A stretch of DNA of 64,000 nt from Streptomyces sp. TP-A0874 (GCF_001748085.1 NZ_BBZK01000005.1:591255-655254), one strand, 5' to 3'. Shown: positions 33,362-42,527, counted from the first letter of the stretch. The notes: a model not told the origin generated them from the sequence alone. A program made the numbers and translations.

Positions 33362-33398
33362 GAAGCGCCCGAACCGGCTTGATCGGTCCGGGCGCTTC
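33362..33398 (+). terminator. Terminator after tRNA-Lys
   Basis: Stem GAAGCGCCCGAACCG with CGGTCCGGGCGCTTC (one mismatch) and a 7-base loop, 37 bases after the tRNA. Confidence 0.8.
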
Positions 33399-33447
33399 GC
33401 CGTTCCGCAGCCGGACCGGCGGACACGGTCCCCGACAGGGTCCCGAC

Positions 33448-33543
33448 GCGGGGTGCCATGGAGTGGCCCAAGGTCGCGGGGTGCCATGGAGTGGCCCGGG
33501 GGCGCGGGGTGCCATGGAGTGGCCCGGGGTCGCGGGGTGTGGC
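33448..33543. repeat. 28-bp tandem repeats
   Basis: Three full copies starting at 33448, 33476 and 33504 of a unit that begins GCGGGGTGCCATGGAGTGG, and a degenerate fourth copy beginning at 33532. Period is exactly 28 bp, so it does not keep a reading frame. It lies in the 562-bp gap between tRNA-Lys and the pyrophosphatase gene, which otherwise shows no gene to me. Confidence 0.9.
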
Positions 33544-33886
33544 GCGGGGTGCCCTGCCCGGCCCCGGGCGGCTCGGGGTGCCGAGCCGGGGGACAGGGCG
33601 CACACTGGATTGTCATGAGCGATGTGCCGACGTCCGGGCAGTGGGTGCCTGGGCGGTGGGTCCTCAGGCTGGGGCTCCGCACCTCGCTGTTGGCCCGGCC
33701 TCGGCGGACGACCGCGACGGACGGGCCCGGCTCGGCGCCGGCCGCCCGCTGTGCGGCCCCCGGCCGCGCGCCTCTGACGGCTCTCGCGATGTCCGGGGGC
33801 GGGCACCGGAAGACGTGCGACGAGGCGGCTCCGAGGCCGGCCGAAGAGGAGCAGCACAGGGGAGCAGCGCAGGCGAGGAGGCGACC

Positions 33887-34384
33887 GTGTCCGTGGCGTT
33901 CGACGTGACCGTGGAGATCCCCCAGGGCTCCCGCAACAAGTACGAGATGGATCATCGGGCCGGGCGGATCCGGCTCGACCGGACGCTCTTCACCGCCACC
34001 CGCTACCCGGCCGACTACGGCTTCATCGGCCGCACCCTCGGCCGGGACGGTGACCCGCTCGACGCCCTCGTGCTGGTCGGCGAACCCACCTTTCCCGGGT
34101 GTCTGATCAGCTGCCGGGCGATCGGCATGTTCGTCATGCGCGACGAGCGAGGACCGGACGAGAAGGTGCTGTGTGTTCCGGCCAACGACCTCCGCCACGA
34201 GGCCGTGCAGGACGTCACCGACATCGCGGAGTTCGAGCTTCTGGAGATGAGCCACTTCTTCCGGGTCTACAAGGAGCTCGAACCCGGTAAGTCCGTCGAG
34301 GGATCACACTGGGTGGGCCGCGAGGAGGCGTACGCCGAGATCGCGGCGTCGCGGGAGCGGGCCGCCCGGGAAAACAGCGGCTGA
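33887..34384 (+). CDS. ppa: Inorganic pyrophosphatase (family I)
   Basis: A 165-aa family I soluble pyrophosphatase that hydrolyses PPi to phosphate and so pulls biosynthetic reactions forward. Active-site segments are complete: [23 protein letters not shown], and the metal-binding DGDPLDALV, with later [20 protein letters not shown] 33887 has AGGAGG 6 bases upstream. The open frame continues far upstream through the 28-bp repeats and is not coding there. Compared with the usual Streptomyces enzyme the sequence is somewhat diverged (many Arg/Ala changes), so this may be a second copy or simply a fast-evolving one. Confidence 0.93.
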   Translation: MSVAFDVTVEIPQGSRNKYEMDHRAGRIRLDRTLFTATRYPADYGFIGRTLGRDGDPLDALVLVGEPTFPGCLISCRAIGMFVMRDERGPDEKVLCVPANDLRHEAVQDVTDIAEFELLEMSHFFRVYKELEPGKSVEGSHWVGREEAYAEIAASRERAARENSG

Positions 34385-34437
34385 CGCCCTGACGCCCTGA
34401 CGCCCTGACGCTTGGATCCTGACGCCTGGATCCTGAA
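34382..34437. repeat. 8-bp tandem repeat with linked GGATCC units
   Basis: TGACGCCC occurs three times in a row from 34382, overlapping the ppa stop, then TGACGCTT-GGATCC and TGACGCCT-GGATCC. Short slippage-type array directly downstream of the gene. Confidence 0.85.
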
Positions 34438-34851
34438 GATGTGCGGGCCTGGTCCTGGGGGTGAGGCCAGGACGGATGTACGGCTCCGGGCGCGGTGCCC
34501 GCGGTACCCGCGGTACCGCGGAGCAGCGGCCGCTGTGAGCGGCTTCGGCCGGCCCGTCCCTGGATGACGGGCCTGGGGCGCGTCCTTCCGGTGGCCCGTT
34601 CGCGGTCGCTGTCCTCGTTCTCCGAACCGACCCGGGGCCGGCCCATGCTCCGGTCGACCTCCGGTCCGGCCACCCCCGCCGCGCGCTGCCGCGGGAGGTG
34701 GCCGGAACCTTCTGAAGCGTGCGCCTGACGCGACGTGACCAACGCCGTCGCCGTTTGACATGAAACTGACAGTCTTGCCGCTCTGGGGCATAGCGACCCT
34801 CTTTCGCAGCCATCATCTGGCCATACCCCCCACGTAGGCAGGAGTTTGGTC

Positions 34852-35526
34852 ATGCGCGCGAGAATGCGATCGGTCCCCGCGGCCGTGGCGCTGGCGGCAA
34901 CCGCCGCGCTGTTCCTCCCGGGCGTCGCCCACGCCGATCCGGCGCTGGGCGCCGTGGCCGAGAAGCAGGCCGCCAGCGCCTCGACGATCCGTACCGAAGC
35001 CATCCACACCGAGAGCGTCCGGACCCTGGCGATCGAGTACCAGGTGCAGGAGACCGGCTACTGGTGCGGTCCGGCGGCCACCCGCATCGCGCTCTCCGCG
35101 CGTATCGCCCCGCCCAGCCAGGCGGTCCTGGCCGAGCAACTCGGCACCCACACCGGCGGCACGGACCACATCAGCCAGGTGACCGGTGTGCTCAACGCCA
35201 ACCTCGGCACCGGCTGGTACGAGACGAAGGAGATGCCCAACGATCCGCCGACCCAGGCGCAGAAGGACCTGCTCTGGAACGACATCATCCTGGACATCGA
35301 CAACAACTACCCGCTGGTGACGAACATCGTCGCGCCGCCCGGGAACCAGCCTCCCGGCTACCCGCCGAACGAGACGATCTACCACTACTTCACGGTGATC
35401 GGCTACGACACCGACAACCGGACCGTGCAGATAGCCGACCCGGCCTCGTTCGGCGGCAACCAGATCTACTGGCTGACCTTCGACCACCTCGCGTCGCTCA
35501 TCCCGCCGAAGGGATATTCGGCCTGA
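34852..35526 (+). CDS. Secreted C39-like cysteine peptidase family protein
   Basis: A 224-aa exported protein. Residues 1-31 are a Sec signal peptide (MRARMRSVPAAVALAATAALFLPGVAHA). The mature part has a papain-like C39 fold signature: nucleophile region ETGYWCGPAAT, His region TIYHYFTVIGYD and Asp in QIADPASFGG. The catalytic triad therefore appears intact. No ABC transporter is attached, so it is not a bacteriocin-processing transporter but a free secreted protease or bacteriocin-like domain. ATG 34852 follows GGCAGGAG. It is 112 bases ahead of the cutinase-family gene in the same direction and could be co-expressed with it. Confidence 0.82.
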   Translation: MRARMRSVPAAVALAATAALFLPGVAHADPALGAVAEKQAASASTIRTEAIHTESVRTLAIEYQVQETGYWCGPAATRIALSARIAPPSQAVLAEQLGTHTGGTDHISQVTGVLNANLGTGWYETKEMPNDPPTQAQKDLLWNDIILDIDNNYPLVTNIVAPPGNQPPGYPPNETIYHYFTVIGYDTDNRTVQIADPASFGGNQIYWLTFDHLASLIPPKGYSA

Positions 35527-35638
35527 CCCGTCCGCCGGGAGTCCCCGCAGAGGTAACGGCGGCTTTCCACTGAGGAGTTGTCGGGTCGTCGGACGGGCGG
35601 CCCGGCAGCTTCCGACCAAGAAGCGAAAGAGGGGGAAC

Positions 35639-36541
35639 GTGAGAATCAGAACCCTGGTGGCGACCCTGGCCATGGCGCCGGCGCTGGCGGTCGGGGCTGG
35701 GACCGCGGTCGCGGCTCCGTCGGCGACCGCGGACTCCTGCGCGAGCACCATGATCTTCGAAGTGGGCGGCCACGGAGACCCGGAGGCATCCGTCTACGAC
35801 CGGACCAACGCCACACTTCCGGCGGGGACCGCGTTCATCAAGATCCGCTACTCGGCCTCGATCGCTCCGTTCCCCGGCGACACCGTCTCCATGGACGATT
35901 CCGTCGCGGAGGGCATCGCCAAGCTGGACGCCGAGGTCCGCACCTTCCACGCGGCCTGCCCGGACTCGCACATCAGCATCTCCGGATACTCCCAGGGAGC
36001 GATCGTCGCCGGTGACGAGCTGAACGCCCTCTCGCAGGAGGACGCCATTCCGCACGGGCAGATCAACGGGGTCCTCTACGGCGACCCCCGGCGCCCGGGG
36101 GTCAACGGCGGACCCGGAGGTATCGAGGGCAATCTGCCGACGATCCTGCCCGGTCTGTCGATGCGCGGGCCGCGGGCGTTCGGTGACATCGCCGTCCAGG
36201 AGATCTGCAACAAGAACGACGGCATCTGCCACTCGGAGAACCCGATCACCAACCTGTTGGGCTTCGCCAACGGTGTGGCCGGCTACTTCCTCGGTGACCA
36301 CGCCTACGACATCGACCCCAGCGCGGTCTCCGGCAGTGGTGACCAGCTCATCGACCAGCCGCCGCGGGTGCCGCACGGCGCACCGCTGCCGCTGCCGATC
36401 GGCACCCCGTGGGAGATGTGGAACGGCGACCTCAGCCGTGCGCAGAGCGAGGTCGGCAGTGTGCGCGGACTGGTTGCCGCGCAGCTGACACCCGAAATGC
36501 GCGACCGCCTGGCCGAGTTCCCGTGGCTATCCGTTCCCTGA
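35639..36541 (+). CDS. Secreted cutinase / PE-PPE-type serine hydrolase
   Basis: A 300-aa secreted alpha/beta hydrolase. A signal peptide covers about residues 1-32 (MRIRTLVATLAMAPALAVGAG...ATA). The nucleophile elbow is ISGYSQGAIV, with Ser in G-Y-S-Q-G as in cutinases and mycobacterial PE-PPE hydrolases; the Asp is likely in CNKNDGICH with flanking cysteines that form the conserved disulfide, and a His follows in the HAYD region. Substrates may be esters of lipids or plant cutin. The C-terminal 80 residues (PRVPHGAPLPLPIGTPWEMW...) are proline-rich and not part of the core fold. GTG start at 35639. A palindromic terminator follows. Confidence 0.83.
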   Translation: MRIRTLVATLAMAPALAVGAGTAVAAPSATADSCASTMIFEVGGHGDPEASVYDRTNATLPAGTAFIKIRYSASIAPFPGDTVSMDDSVAEGIAKLDAEVRTFHAACPDSHISISGYSQGAIVAGDELNALSQEDAIPHGQINGVLYGDPRRPGVNGGPGGIEGNLPTILPGLSMRGPRAFGDIAVQEICNKNDGICHSENPITNLLGFANGVAGYFLGDHAYDIDPSAVSGSGDQLIDQPPRVPHGAPLPLPIGTPWEMWNGDLSRAQSEVGSVRGLVAAQLTPEMRDRLAEFPWLSVP

Positions 36542-36620
36542 GCGACGGCCGCGGGAGCGGACGGGGCCGCGGTTCCTGACCGACTCGGCTGGGAGTTCCT
36601 CGTCCGTACCGACCTTCGAC

Positions 36621-36656
36621 AGTGCACCGGTAGATCATATGGTCTACCGGTGCACT
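36621..36656 (+). terminator. Terminator after the cutinase-family gene
   Basis: Fourteen-base perfect stem AGTGCACCGGTAGA with its complement and an 8-base loop containing CATATG, 80 bases after the stop. Confidence 0.8.
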
Positions 36657-37226
36657 GCTGTTTGGGTCGGAAACCAAGACGAGGTCAGGCAAACTCGGTG
36701 ATCTTCCCTCTTGTGGTGACCAACCATCCTGGCTCAGCTGATGCTTTCCAGCCAGGCGTATAGCGTGGCAAGCGCTGATGAACCCAGACCACCGCACGTT
36801 TTCGAGCAGGCACCCTACCCCCGTCCGACTGGCTGGTGAAGGGTGAGTACGGTCCGGACCCGCCTGCATCCGTACTGTGAGATGCCCGGCGCCCAGTGAT
36901 CGAGACACTCCGAACTTGGCCGGAAACAGTCCCCGTATCCGCTGGTCAGCGGTGTCCCGCGAAGCCCCGGAAACACTGGGTCACCACCTCCCGGAACAGC
37001 GACGAAGCCGGGCAGCATGACAGTTGATGGTTTGTCAAGGCACTTGAGAATTGTTGCGCGTGCCTAGGATGCTTGCCAGACTCCGACCGTGGTGGACGTC
37101 GACCCAGGGGTTTGGTGGTGTGCCGCATTCCGGCCTTGACCCGATGTCATCCGCACGGCTCCGCACCCTGGTAGCCTCCCCGCCCCGGGCTCCCGCCACC
37201 CTCTCGCCCCCGTTCATGAGGACCCC
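36657..37226. other. 570-bp gap before conservon 1
   Basis: No convincing gene. Less GC-rich than the coding DNA around it, and must contain the promoter of the cvn1 operon. I found no clear palindromic operator. Confidence 0.4.
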
Positions 37227-38645
37227 ATGACACGACACATACCGGAGGCGGTGTTCTGGTGCCTGGCCGCGGGCGCGCTCGCGGCCTTGGTCTTGTTGGT
37301 ACGCCAGCGCCAGATCACCGCTACTCTGCGCAGACACCTGGCAGTGCTGGAGACCAGCCTGCACGTCCGTGACGAGGAGCTCCGTTACCTGGTCGAAGCC
37401 CGACTCCCGGCGCTCACCGACGCTCCGCAACAGCCGGAGTCGGTCCCCGGACTCCGCGACGGCCGACTGGCCGGGACGGGTTTCGCGGAGAGCCTGGAGC
37501 GGGTGATGGGACTGTTCTCAGGCGCCGCCGAACAGGCGCGTCTACGCGCGGATCAGTCCGCCAAGGCCGCACTGAAGGCCGCGATGCGCGCCCTGCAGGG
37601 GCTCGCCAACGAGCAGCAGATGTCCATCTCGGACATGCAGGACCGGCACGACGACCCCAACGTCCTGCACGGGCTGCTGGAGATCGACCACGCGAACTCG
37701 CAGTTCGGCCGGCGGGCGCAGGCCATCGCGGTGCTCTGCGGTTCCTGGCCCGGCCGGCAGCGGGCGGCGTCTCCGCTGGTGGACGTCGTACGGGGCGCGA
37801 AGTCGCGGATCCGTGACTACCGCCGTGTCGAGGTGCACTCCCGGATCGACGTGGACGTGGTGAGCCGCGCCGTGGAGCCGGTGGTGCTCGCCGTGGCCGA
37901 GCTCCTGGACAACGCGGCCCGGCACTCGCAGCCCAACACGATGGTCGAGGTCAGCGTTCAGCCCGCGCACAACGGCACCTGCATCGTCATCGACGACGCG
38001 GGAGTCGGCATGGACAGCAGGGAGGTCGAGGAGGCCACCCGGCTCCTCGGCGGACGTGAACGGATCGACATCAACCGGCTCGGCGACCCGCCGCAGTTCG
38101 GCTTCGCCGTCATCGGGGTGCTCGCGGCCCGGTACGGGTTCAACGTCTCGGTCGACACCCGCTCCCCATATGGAGGTGTGCGTGCGGTTCTCTTCCTCCC
38201 TCATGCGCTGCTCACCAGTGCCAGCGGTGCGTCCACGGCCCGCGCCGTGCCGCCGCCGGCTCCCCAGCCGCCGCCCGCTCCCGCGCCCCAGCCGGCTCCT
38301 CGCATGACGGCCACCCAGGCGGAGTCCTGGCCGCCGGCCCAGCCGCAGCCGGCACCGCAGAGCCCGCCGCCACCGGCGGCGCAGGCCTCTCCGCCGCCGG
38401 CGGCGCAGCCGGAGTACCAGCCCGAACCGCCGCGCGGGGCCACCGCGGGAGGACTGCCCAGGCGGAGCCGTCGCGCTCCGAACCCGGAAGCGGTGGAAGC
38501 CCTCCGCACCCCTCCCGCCCAGCCCGTCTCCGAGGCCCCGCCGGCCCGCCCGGCGCAGGAAACCGCCTCGCGCATGGGTGCGTTCGCCCGCGGCACCCGA
38601 TCCGGCCGTGCTTCGTCTGCAGATGAAGGGAACCCTCAGGCATGA
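37227..38645 (+). CDS. Conservon sensor-like histidine kinase CvnA (copy 1)
   Basis: A 472-aa CvnA. One membrane helix at residues 8-25, a coiled-coil (about 30-110), a helical region without a usual phosphoacceptor His, and an HATPase domain with N-box AVAELLDNAARHS and glycine motif IDDAGVGMD. From about residue 325 the tail is low-complexity Pro/Ala/Gln (QPPPAPAPQPAP). In the Cvn9 system CvnA and B-D form a membrane complex likened to eukaryotic G-protein-coupled receptor systems, in which CvnA holds the GTPase CvnD until triggered. ATG 37227 is used. The stop overlaps cvnB by 4 bases. Confidence 0.9.
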   Translation: MTRHIPEAVFWCLAAGALAALVLLVRQRQITATLRRHLAVLETSLHVRDEELRYLVEARLPALTDAPQQPESVPGLRDGRLAGTGFAESLERVMGLFSGAAEQARLRADQSAKAALKAAMRALQGLANEQQMSISDMQDRHDDPNVLHGLLEIDHANSQFGRRAQAIAVLCGSWPGRQRAASPLVDVVRGAKSRIRDYRRVEVHSRIDVDVVSRAVEPVVLAVAELLDNAARHSQPNTMVEVSVQPAHNGTCIVIDDAGVGMDSREVEEATRLLGGRERIDINRLGDPPQFGFAVIGVLAARYGFNVSVDTRSPYGGVRAVLFLPHALLTSASGASTARAVPPPAPQPPPAPAPQPAPRMTATQAESWPPAQPQPAPQSPPPPAAQASPPPAAQPEYQPEPPRGATAGGLPRRSRRAPNPEAVEALRTPPAQPVSEAPPARPAQETASRMGAFARGTRSGRASSADEGNPQA

Positions 38646-39079
38646 ACAACTACATGACCAACGAGCTCGGCTGGATGCTCGACGAGGTTCTGAAGGTGCC
38701 GGAGGCCCGGCACGCCATCCTGCTCTCCGCCGACGGGATGCTCCGCGCACACTCGCAGGGCATCTCGCGTGACGAGGCGGACCGGCAGGCGGCCGCCCTC
38801 TCCGGTCTCCAGTCGATCAGCCGCAGCACCGCGGAGTTCACCTCCCGGGAGAACTCCCCCTGGCAGCAGACGTTGGTCGAGTTCGTGGACGGCTACGTCT
38901 TCCTGGTGGCTGCGGGCGCGGGGGCGTACCTGGCGGTCTCGGCGACGCCGAACGTGGACATGGAAGCGGTGACCTATCGCATGCAGAAGCTAGTCGACCG
39001 ACTCGGCAAGGAACTCACCACGCCGCCGCGTCAGGACTCCATGACGCACGCCGGCTTCGGGAGCAGTGGTCGGGCGTGA
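38642..39079 (+). CDS. Conservon roadblock/LC7 protein CvnB (copy 1)
   Basis: A 145-aa roadblock/LC7-domain protein, the likely GTPase-activating partner in the conservon. Typical opening NELGWMLDEVLKVPEARHAILLSADGMLRAHSQG, and then a beta strand set VFLVAAGAGAYLAVSATP. Starts at ATG 38642, overlapping cvnA by 4 bases, and its stop overlaps the cvnC GTG by 4 bases. The last 25 residues are polar and unstructured. Confidence 0.93.
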   Translation: MNNYMTNELGWMLDEVLKVPEARHAILLSADGMLRAHSQGISRDEADRQAAALSGLQSISRSTAEFTSRENSPWQQTLVEFVDGYVFLVAAGAGAYLAVSATPNVDMEAVTYRMQKLVDRLGKELTTPPRQDSMTHAGFGSSGRA

Positions 39080-39435
39080 CCCCGCCACGTAAGCGCGAGC
39101 GGGGATTAGTACGACCGTACGTCGTCACCGACGGCCGGGCGCACCCCACGCGGAACACCCTGGATCTGGTCACCCTCGTGATGGCGGCCAACGACCGGCC
39201 GCTGACCGGGCTCAGCCCGGAGAAGCGCAGGGTCATGGAGTGGTGCCGTGGCGGCGCCCTGTCGGTCGCCGAGGTGGCGGGACACCTGTCGCTGGCCATC
39301 AGCGTCACCAAGGTGCTGCTCAGCGACCTGATCGACAGCGGTCACATCACGACCCGCGCTCCCATCCCCAAGGCCCAACTACCCGACGCCCAACTCCTGC
39401 AGGAGGTGCTCGATGGGCTCCGCGCTCGGCTCTGA
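39076..39435 (+). CDS. Conservon DUF742 protein CvnC (copy 1)
   Basis: A 119-aa DUF742 protein: RGLVRPYVVTDGRAHPTRNTLDLVTLV followed by a winged-helix-like part EKRRVMEWCRGGALSVAEVAGHL...VTKVLLSDLIDSGHI. The role is to link CvnB and CvnD in the complex. GTG 39076 overlaps the cvnB stop by 4 bases, and the 3' end overlaps cvnD by 23 bases. Confidence 0.92.
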   Translation: MTPPRKRERGLVRPYVVTDGRAHPTRNTLDLVTLVMAANDRPLTGLSPEKRRVMEWCRGGALSVAEVAGHLSLAISVTKVLLSDLIDSGHITTRAPIPKAQLPDAQLLQEVLDGLRARL

Positions 39436-40012
39436 CCAGCTCTATCTGCCAGAGACGGTCAGCACCGCGGCGAAGATCCTGATAGTGGGTCACTTCGCCG
39501 TCGGCAAGACGACGTTCGTGGGCACCCTCTCGGAGATCCGTCCGCTCCGCACCGAGGAGACGATGACGCAGGCGGGTGCGCTCGTCGACGATCTGGCCGG
39601 GATCGAAGGAAAGACCACGACCACCGTGGCCATGGACTTCGGTCGGTTGACGCTCAGCGAACGGCTGGTGCTCTACCTGTTCGGCGCGCCCGGACAGAAG
39701 CGCTTCACCCAGCTGTGGAAGGACATGACCTACGGGGCGCTCGGGGCGCTGGTGCTCACCGACACCCGGCGACTCGACCAGTCCTTCGACATCATGGGGC
39801 TGCTCGAGGAGCACGCGGTGCCGTACGCGGTCGCCGTCAACCACTTCGACGGGGCGCCCTCCTATCCGGAGGAAGAGATCCGTGAGGCTCTCGACCTGCT
39901 CCCCGAAACCCCGCTCGTCACCTGTGACGCACGGGACCGGATCTCGTCCACCCAGGCGCTGATCTCGCTCGTCCAGTACCTCCAGACCCGTATCCCCCAG
40001 GAGCAGACATGA
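39413..40012 (+). CDS. Conservon Ras-like GTPase CvnD (copy 1)
   Basis: A 199-aa small GTPase of the MglA/CvnD type. P-loop GHFAVGKTTF, switch region EETMTQAGALVDDL, G3-like MDFGRLTL with downstream LFGAPGQKRF, and G4-like NHFDGAPSYP (the NKxD motif is replaced by NHFD, as in this family). ATG 39413 lies inside the end of cvnC (23-bp overlap), and the stop overlaps the P450 start by 4 bases. It would switch between membrane-complex-bound GDP and free GTP states to pass on a signal controlling development or secondary metabolism. Confidence 0.93.
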   Translation: MGSALGSDQLYLPETVSTAAKILIVGHFAVGKTTFVGTLSEIRPLRTEETMTQAGALVDDLAGIEGKTTTTVAMDFGRLTLSERLVLYLFGAPGQKRFTQLWKDMTYGALGALVLTDTRRLDQSFDIMGLLEEHAVPYAVAVNHFDGAPSYPEEEIREALDLLPETPLVTCDARDRISSTQALISLVQYLQTRIPQEQT

Positions 40013-41430
40013 GCAGCCAGCCAGCCACGTCGGAGGGCGCCCCACCGCCCGGCTGCCCGGCCCACGCCGGGTACGGCGGGCGCGGACTCCCCTCGCTCTA
40101 CGGGGCCGGCTACGCCGCCGACCCGACCGCCACCTTCGCCCAGCTCCGCGCGCAGGGCCCGGTGTCGCAGGTGGAGATCGCCCCCGGGGTGAGCGCCTGG
40201 CTGGTCACCAGCTACGACACCGCGCTGGAGGTGCTCCGCAGTCCGGAGCGGTTCGCCAAGGACCCGCGCCGGTGGCGGGCGCTCGCCGACGGCACGGTGC
40301 CCCCGGACAGCCCGGTCATACCGATGATGATGTACCGCCCCAACGCCCTGTGGGCGGACGGCGCCGAACACGTCAGGCTGCGAGGCGCGATCACCGACAG
40401 CCTCAGCCGGGTGGACCCGAACGCGCTGCGCGGCTATGTCGAGCAGAGCGCCGACCGGCTCATCGACCGCTTCGGCCCGCGGGGCCACGCGGACCTGCTC
40501 GGTGAGTACGGGGCCGTACTGCCGCTGCTCGTCTTCGAGCAGATGTTCGGCTGCCCGTCGGACCTCGGCGCCAAGCTCGTCGAGGGCATGTCCGGCATCT
40601 TCGACTCGGAGGGCGACGCCGAGAGGGCGAACGCGCTGCTCGTCGAGGCGCTGTCCGGCCTGGTGGCGCTCAAGCGCCAGCAGCCCGCCGCCGACGTGAC
40701 CTCCTGGATGATGGCGCACCCGGCGCAGCTCAACGACGAGGAGATGATCCACCAGCTGATCCTGCTGATGGGAGCGGGCACCGAGCCGCAGCAGAACCTC
40801 ATCTGCAACGGTCTGCGGCTCCTCCTCTCCGACGACCGCTTCGGCGGACACCTGGCCGGTGGCAGCATGCCCGTCGAGGACGCCCTCGACGAGGTGCTGT
40901 GGATGGACCCGCCGATGGCCAACTACTGCATCCACTACGCCCTCTACGACCTGGAGTTGGGCGGGGTGCCGGTGCCGGCGGGCGAGCCGATCCTGGTCAG
41001 CCTGGCCGCCGCCAACACCGATCCCAACCTCGTGACCGACCGGCGGGGCGGCAACCGCGCCCACCTCGCCTGGAGCGCCGGAGCACACACCTGCCCGGCC
41101 AAGGACCCCGCCCGACTGATCGCCTCCGTAGCCATCGAGAAGCTTCTCGACCGCCTTCCGGATGTCGAACTGGATGTTCGGGTAGAGGAGTTGGCGTGGC
41201 GACCGGGCCCGTTCCACCGAGCTCTGGCCGCCCTGCCCGTGTGCTTTCCACCGATCGCACCGCAGGCCATCACAGACGAGATACCTGGAGATAGCGGATG
41301 GAACGTCAGACCTGCCCCGTCGTCATCGATGCCACCGGTCACGACATCCACGGGGAGGCAGCACGAATCCGGGAGCAAGGGCCAGCGGCGCTGGTGGAAC
41401 TTCCTGGCCAGGTGGTGGCGTGGGCAGTAA
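40009..41430 (+). CDS. CYP157-like cytochrome P450 without the ExxR arginine (conservon 1)
   Basis: A 473-aa P450 fifth in the conservon. The heme Cys is Cys362 in AWSAGAHTCPAK, where Phe of the usual FxxGxxxCxG is Trp and the glycine after Cys is lost. The K-helix has DEVLWMDPP (E295, W298) in place of ExxR, and the I-helix has MGAGTEPQQ in place of AGxETT. These departures match what is known for the CYP157 family. The last about 44 residues, rich in Trp and Arg (WWNFLARWWRG), are read from DNA that encodes the start of the next P450 in another frame, so the natural end may be near CFPPIAPQA. Confidence 0.88.
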   Translation: MSSQPATSEGAPPPGCPAHAGYGGRGLPSLYGAGYAADPTATFAQLRAQGPVSQVEIAPGVSAWLVTSYDTALEVLRSPERFAKDPRRWRALADGTVPPDSPVIPMMMYRPNALWADGAEHVRLRGAITDSLSRVDPNALRGYVEQSADRLIDRFGPRGHADLLGEYGAVLPLLVFEQMFGCPSDLGAKLVEGMSGIFDSEGDAERANALLVEALSGLVALKRQQPAADVTSWMMAHPAQLNDEEMIHQLILLMGAGTEPQQNLICNGLRLLLSDDRFGGHLAGGSMPVEDALDEVLWMDPPMANYCIHYALYDLELGGVPVPAGEPILVSLAAANTDPNLVTDRRGGNRAHLAWSAGAHTCPAKDPARLIASVAIEKLLDRLPDVELDVRVEELAWRPGPFHRALAALPVCFPPIAPQAITDEIPGDSGWNVRPAPSSSMPPVTTSTGRQHESGSKGQRRWWNFLARWWRGQ

Positions 41431-42527
41431 GCGACCACACGCTGCTGCGTGAGCTGCTGACGGACCCCCGGGTCTCGAAGGATCCGAACCAGCACTGGCC
41501 CGCCTGGATCAACGGGGAGATAACCCCGGAATGGCCGCTCTTCGCCTGGGTCGCGGTGAAGAACATGTTCACCGCCTACGGAGCCGACCACAAGCGGCTG
41601 CGGAAGCTGGTCGCCACCGCCTTCACCGCCCGCCGCACCGAACGGCTCCGCCCCCGCGTCGAGAAGATCGTCGGGGACCTGCTCGACGGTCTCGCCCGGG
41701 TGCCCCGTGGTGAGACGGTGGACCTGCGGGAGGAGTACTGCTACCCGATCCCGATCCAGGTGATCTGCGAACTCTTCGGAGTGGCCGAGGGCCCCACCCG
41801 GGACGAGCTGCGCCGGCTGGTGGACAGCATATTCAACACCTCGGCCAAGCCGGAGGAGGTGGCGGCGACCTTCGAGGGCATGCACCGGCTGCTCGCCGAA
41901 CTCGTCGCCACCAAGCGGGAGACGCCCGGCAACGACATGACCAGCACGCTGATCGCCGCCCGTGAGGAGGACGGCTCCAGGCTGACCGAGCAGGAGCTGA
42001 TCGACACCCTCCTGCTGGTGATCAGCGCCGGTCACGAGACCACCGTGAACCTGCTGGACAACGCCGTCCACGCGCTGCTCACCCACCCGGAGCAGCTGGC
42101 ACTGGTCAGGAAGGGCGAGGTCACCTGGTCCGATGTGATCGAGGAGACCCTCCGCTGCCAGGCCCCGGTGGCCAACCTTCCGCTGCGGTACGCGGTGGAG
42201 GACATCGACACCGGCCGGGGAGTGGTGATCCGCAAGGGCGAGGCCATCATGGCGGCGTACGCCGCGGTCGGCCGCAACCCGGGGCTGCACGGCTCGGACG
42301 CGGACCGCTTCGACCTGACCCGGGCCAACAAGGAGCACATGTCCTTCGGCTTCGGCGTGCACTTCTGCCTGGGCGCGCCGCTGGCCCGGATGGAAGCGGA
42401 GATCGCGCTGCCGGCGCTGTTCGCCCGCTACCCGGAGATCTCCCTGGCGGTCGCCGACGACGAGCTGCGGCCGGTGGAGTCCTTCATCTCCAACGGACAC
42501 CGCAACCTTCCGGTGCGGCTGGGCTGA
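41298..42527 (+). CDS. CYP154-like cytochrome P450 (conservon 1)
   Basis: A 409-aa typical bacterial class I P450. I-helix ISAGHETTVNLLDNAVHALL, ExxR as EETLRCQAP, and heme loop [15 protein letters not shown] with the Cys ligand. It starts with CPVVIDATGHDIHGEAARIREQGPAALVEL, a normal N-terminus for this family, so ATG 41298 is right even though it lies 133 bases inside the preceding gene. CYP157/CYP154 pairs at conservon ends are known in Streptomyces. The substrate is not known; CYP154 enzymes oxidise steroids, flavonoids and macrolides in vitro. It needs a ferredoxin not encoded here. Followed by a strong terminator. Confidence 0.93.
   Translation: MERQTCPVVIDATGHDIHGEAARIREQGPAALVELPGQVVAWAVSDHTLLRELLTDPRVSKDPNQHWPAWINGEITPEWPLFAWVAVKNMFTAYGADHKRLRKLVATAFTARRTERLRPRVEKIVGDLLDGLARVPRGETVDLREEYCYPIPIQVICELFGVAEGPTRDELRRLVDSIFNTSAKPEEVAATFEGMHRLLAELVATKRETPGNDMTSTLIAAREEDGSRLTEQELIDTLLLVISAGHETTVNLLDNAVHALLTHPEQLALVRKGEVTWSDVIEETLRCQAPVANLPLRYAVEDIDTGRGVVIRKGEAIMAAYAAVGRNPGLHGSDADRFDLTRANKEHMSFGFGVHFCLGAPLARMEAEIALPALFARYPEISLAVADDELRPVESFISNGHRNLPVRLG

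Noticed and set aside
33448..33543. Possible CRISPR array
   Set aside because: The 28-bp units are directly adjacent with no spacers and no cas genes are present; it is a tandem repeat.
33258..33857. Minus-strand frame with repeated [16 protein letters not shown]
   Set aside because: The repeats derive from the 28-bp tandem array and the frame runs across the tRNA-Lys gene; no sign of translation.
34852..35526. Bacteriocin-processing C39 protease linked to the peptide cluster
   Set aside because: It has a secretion signal, no ABC transporter fusion, and lies 29 kb away with unrelated genes between.
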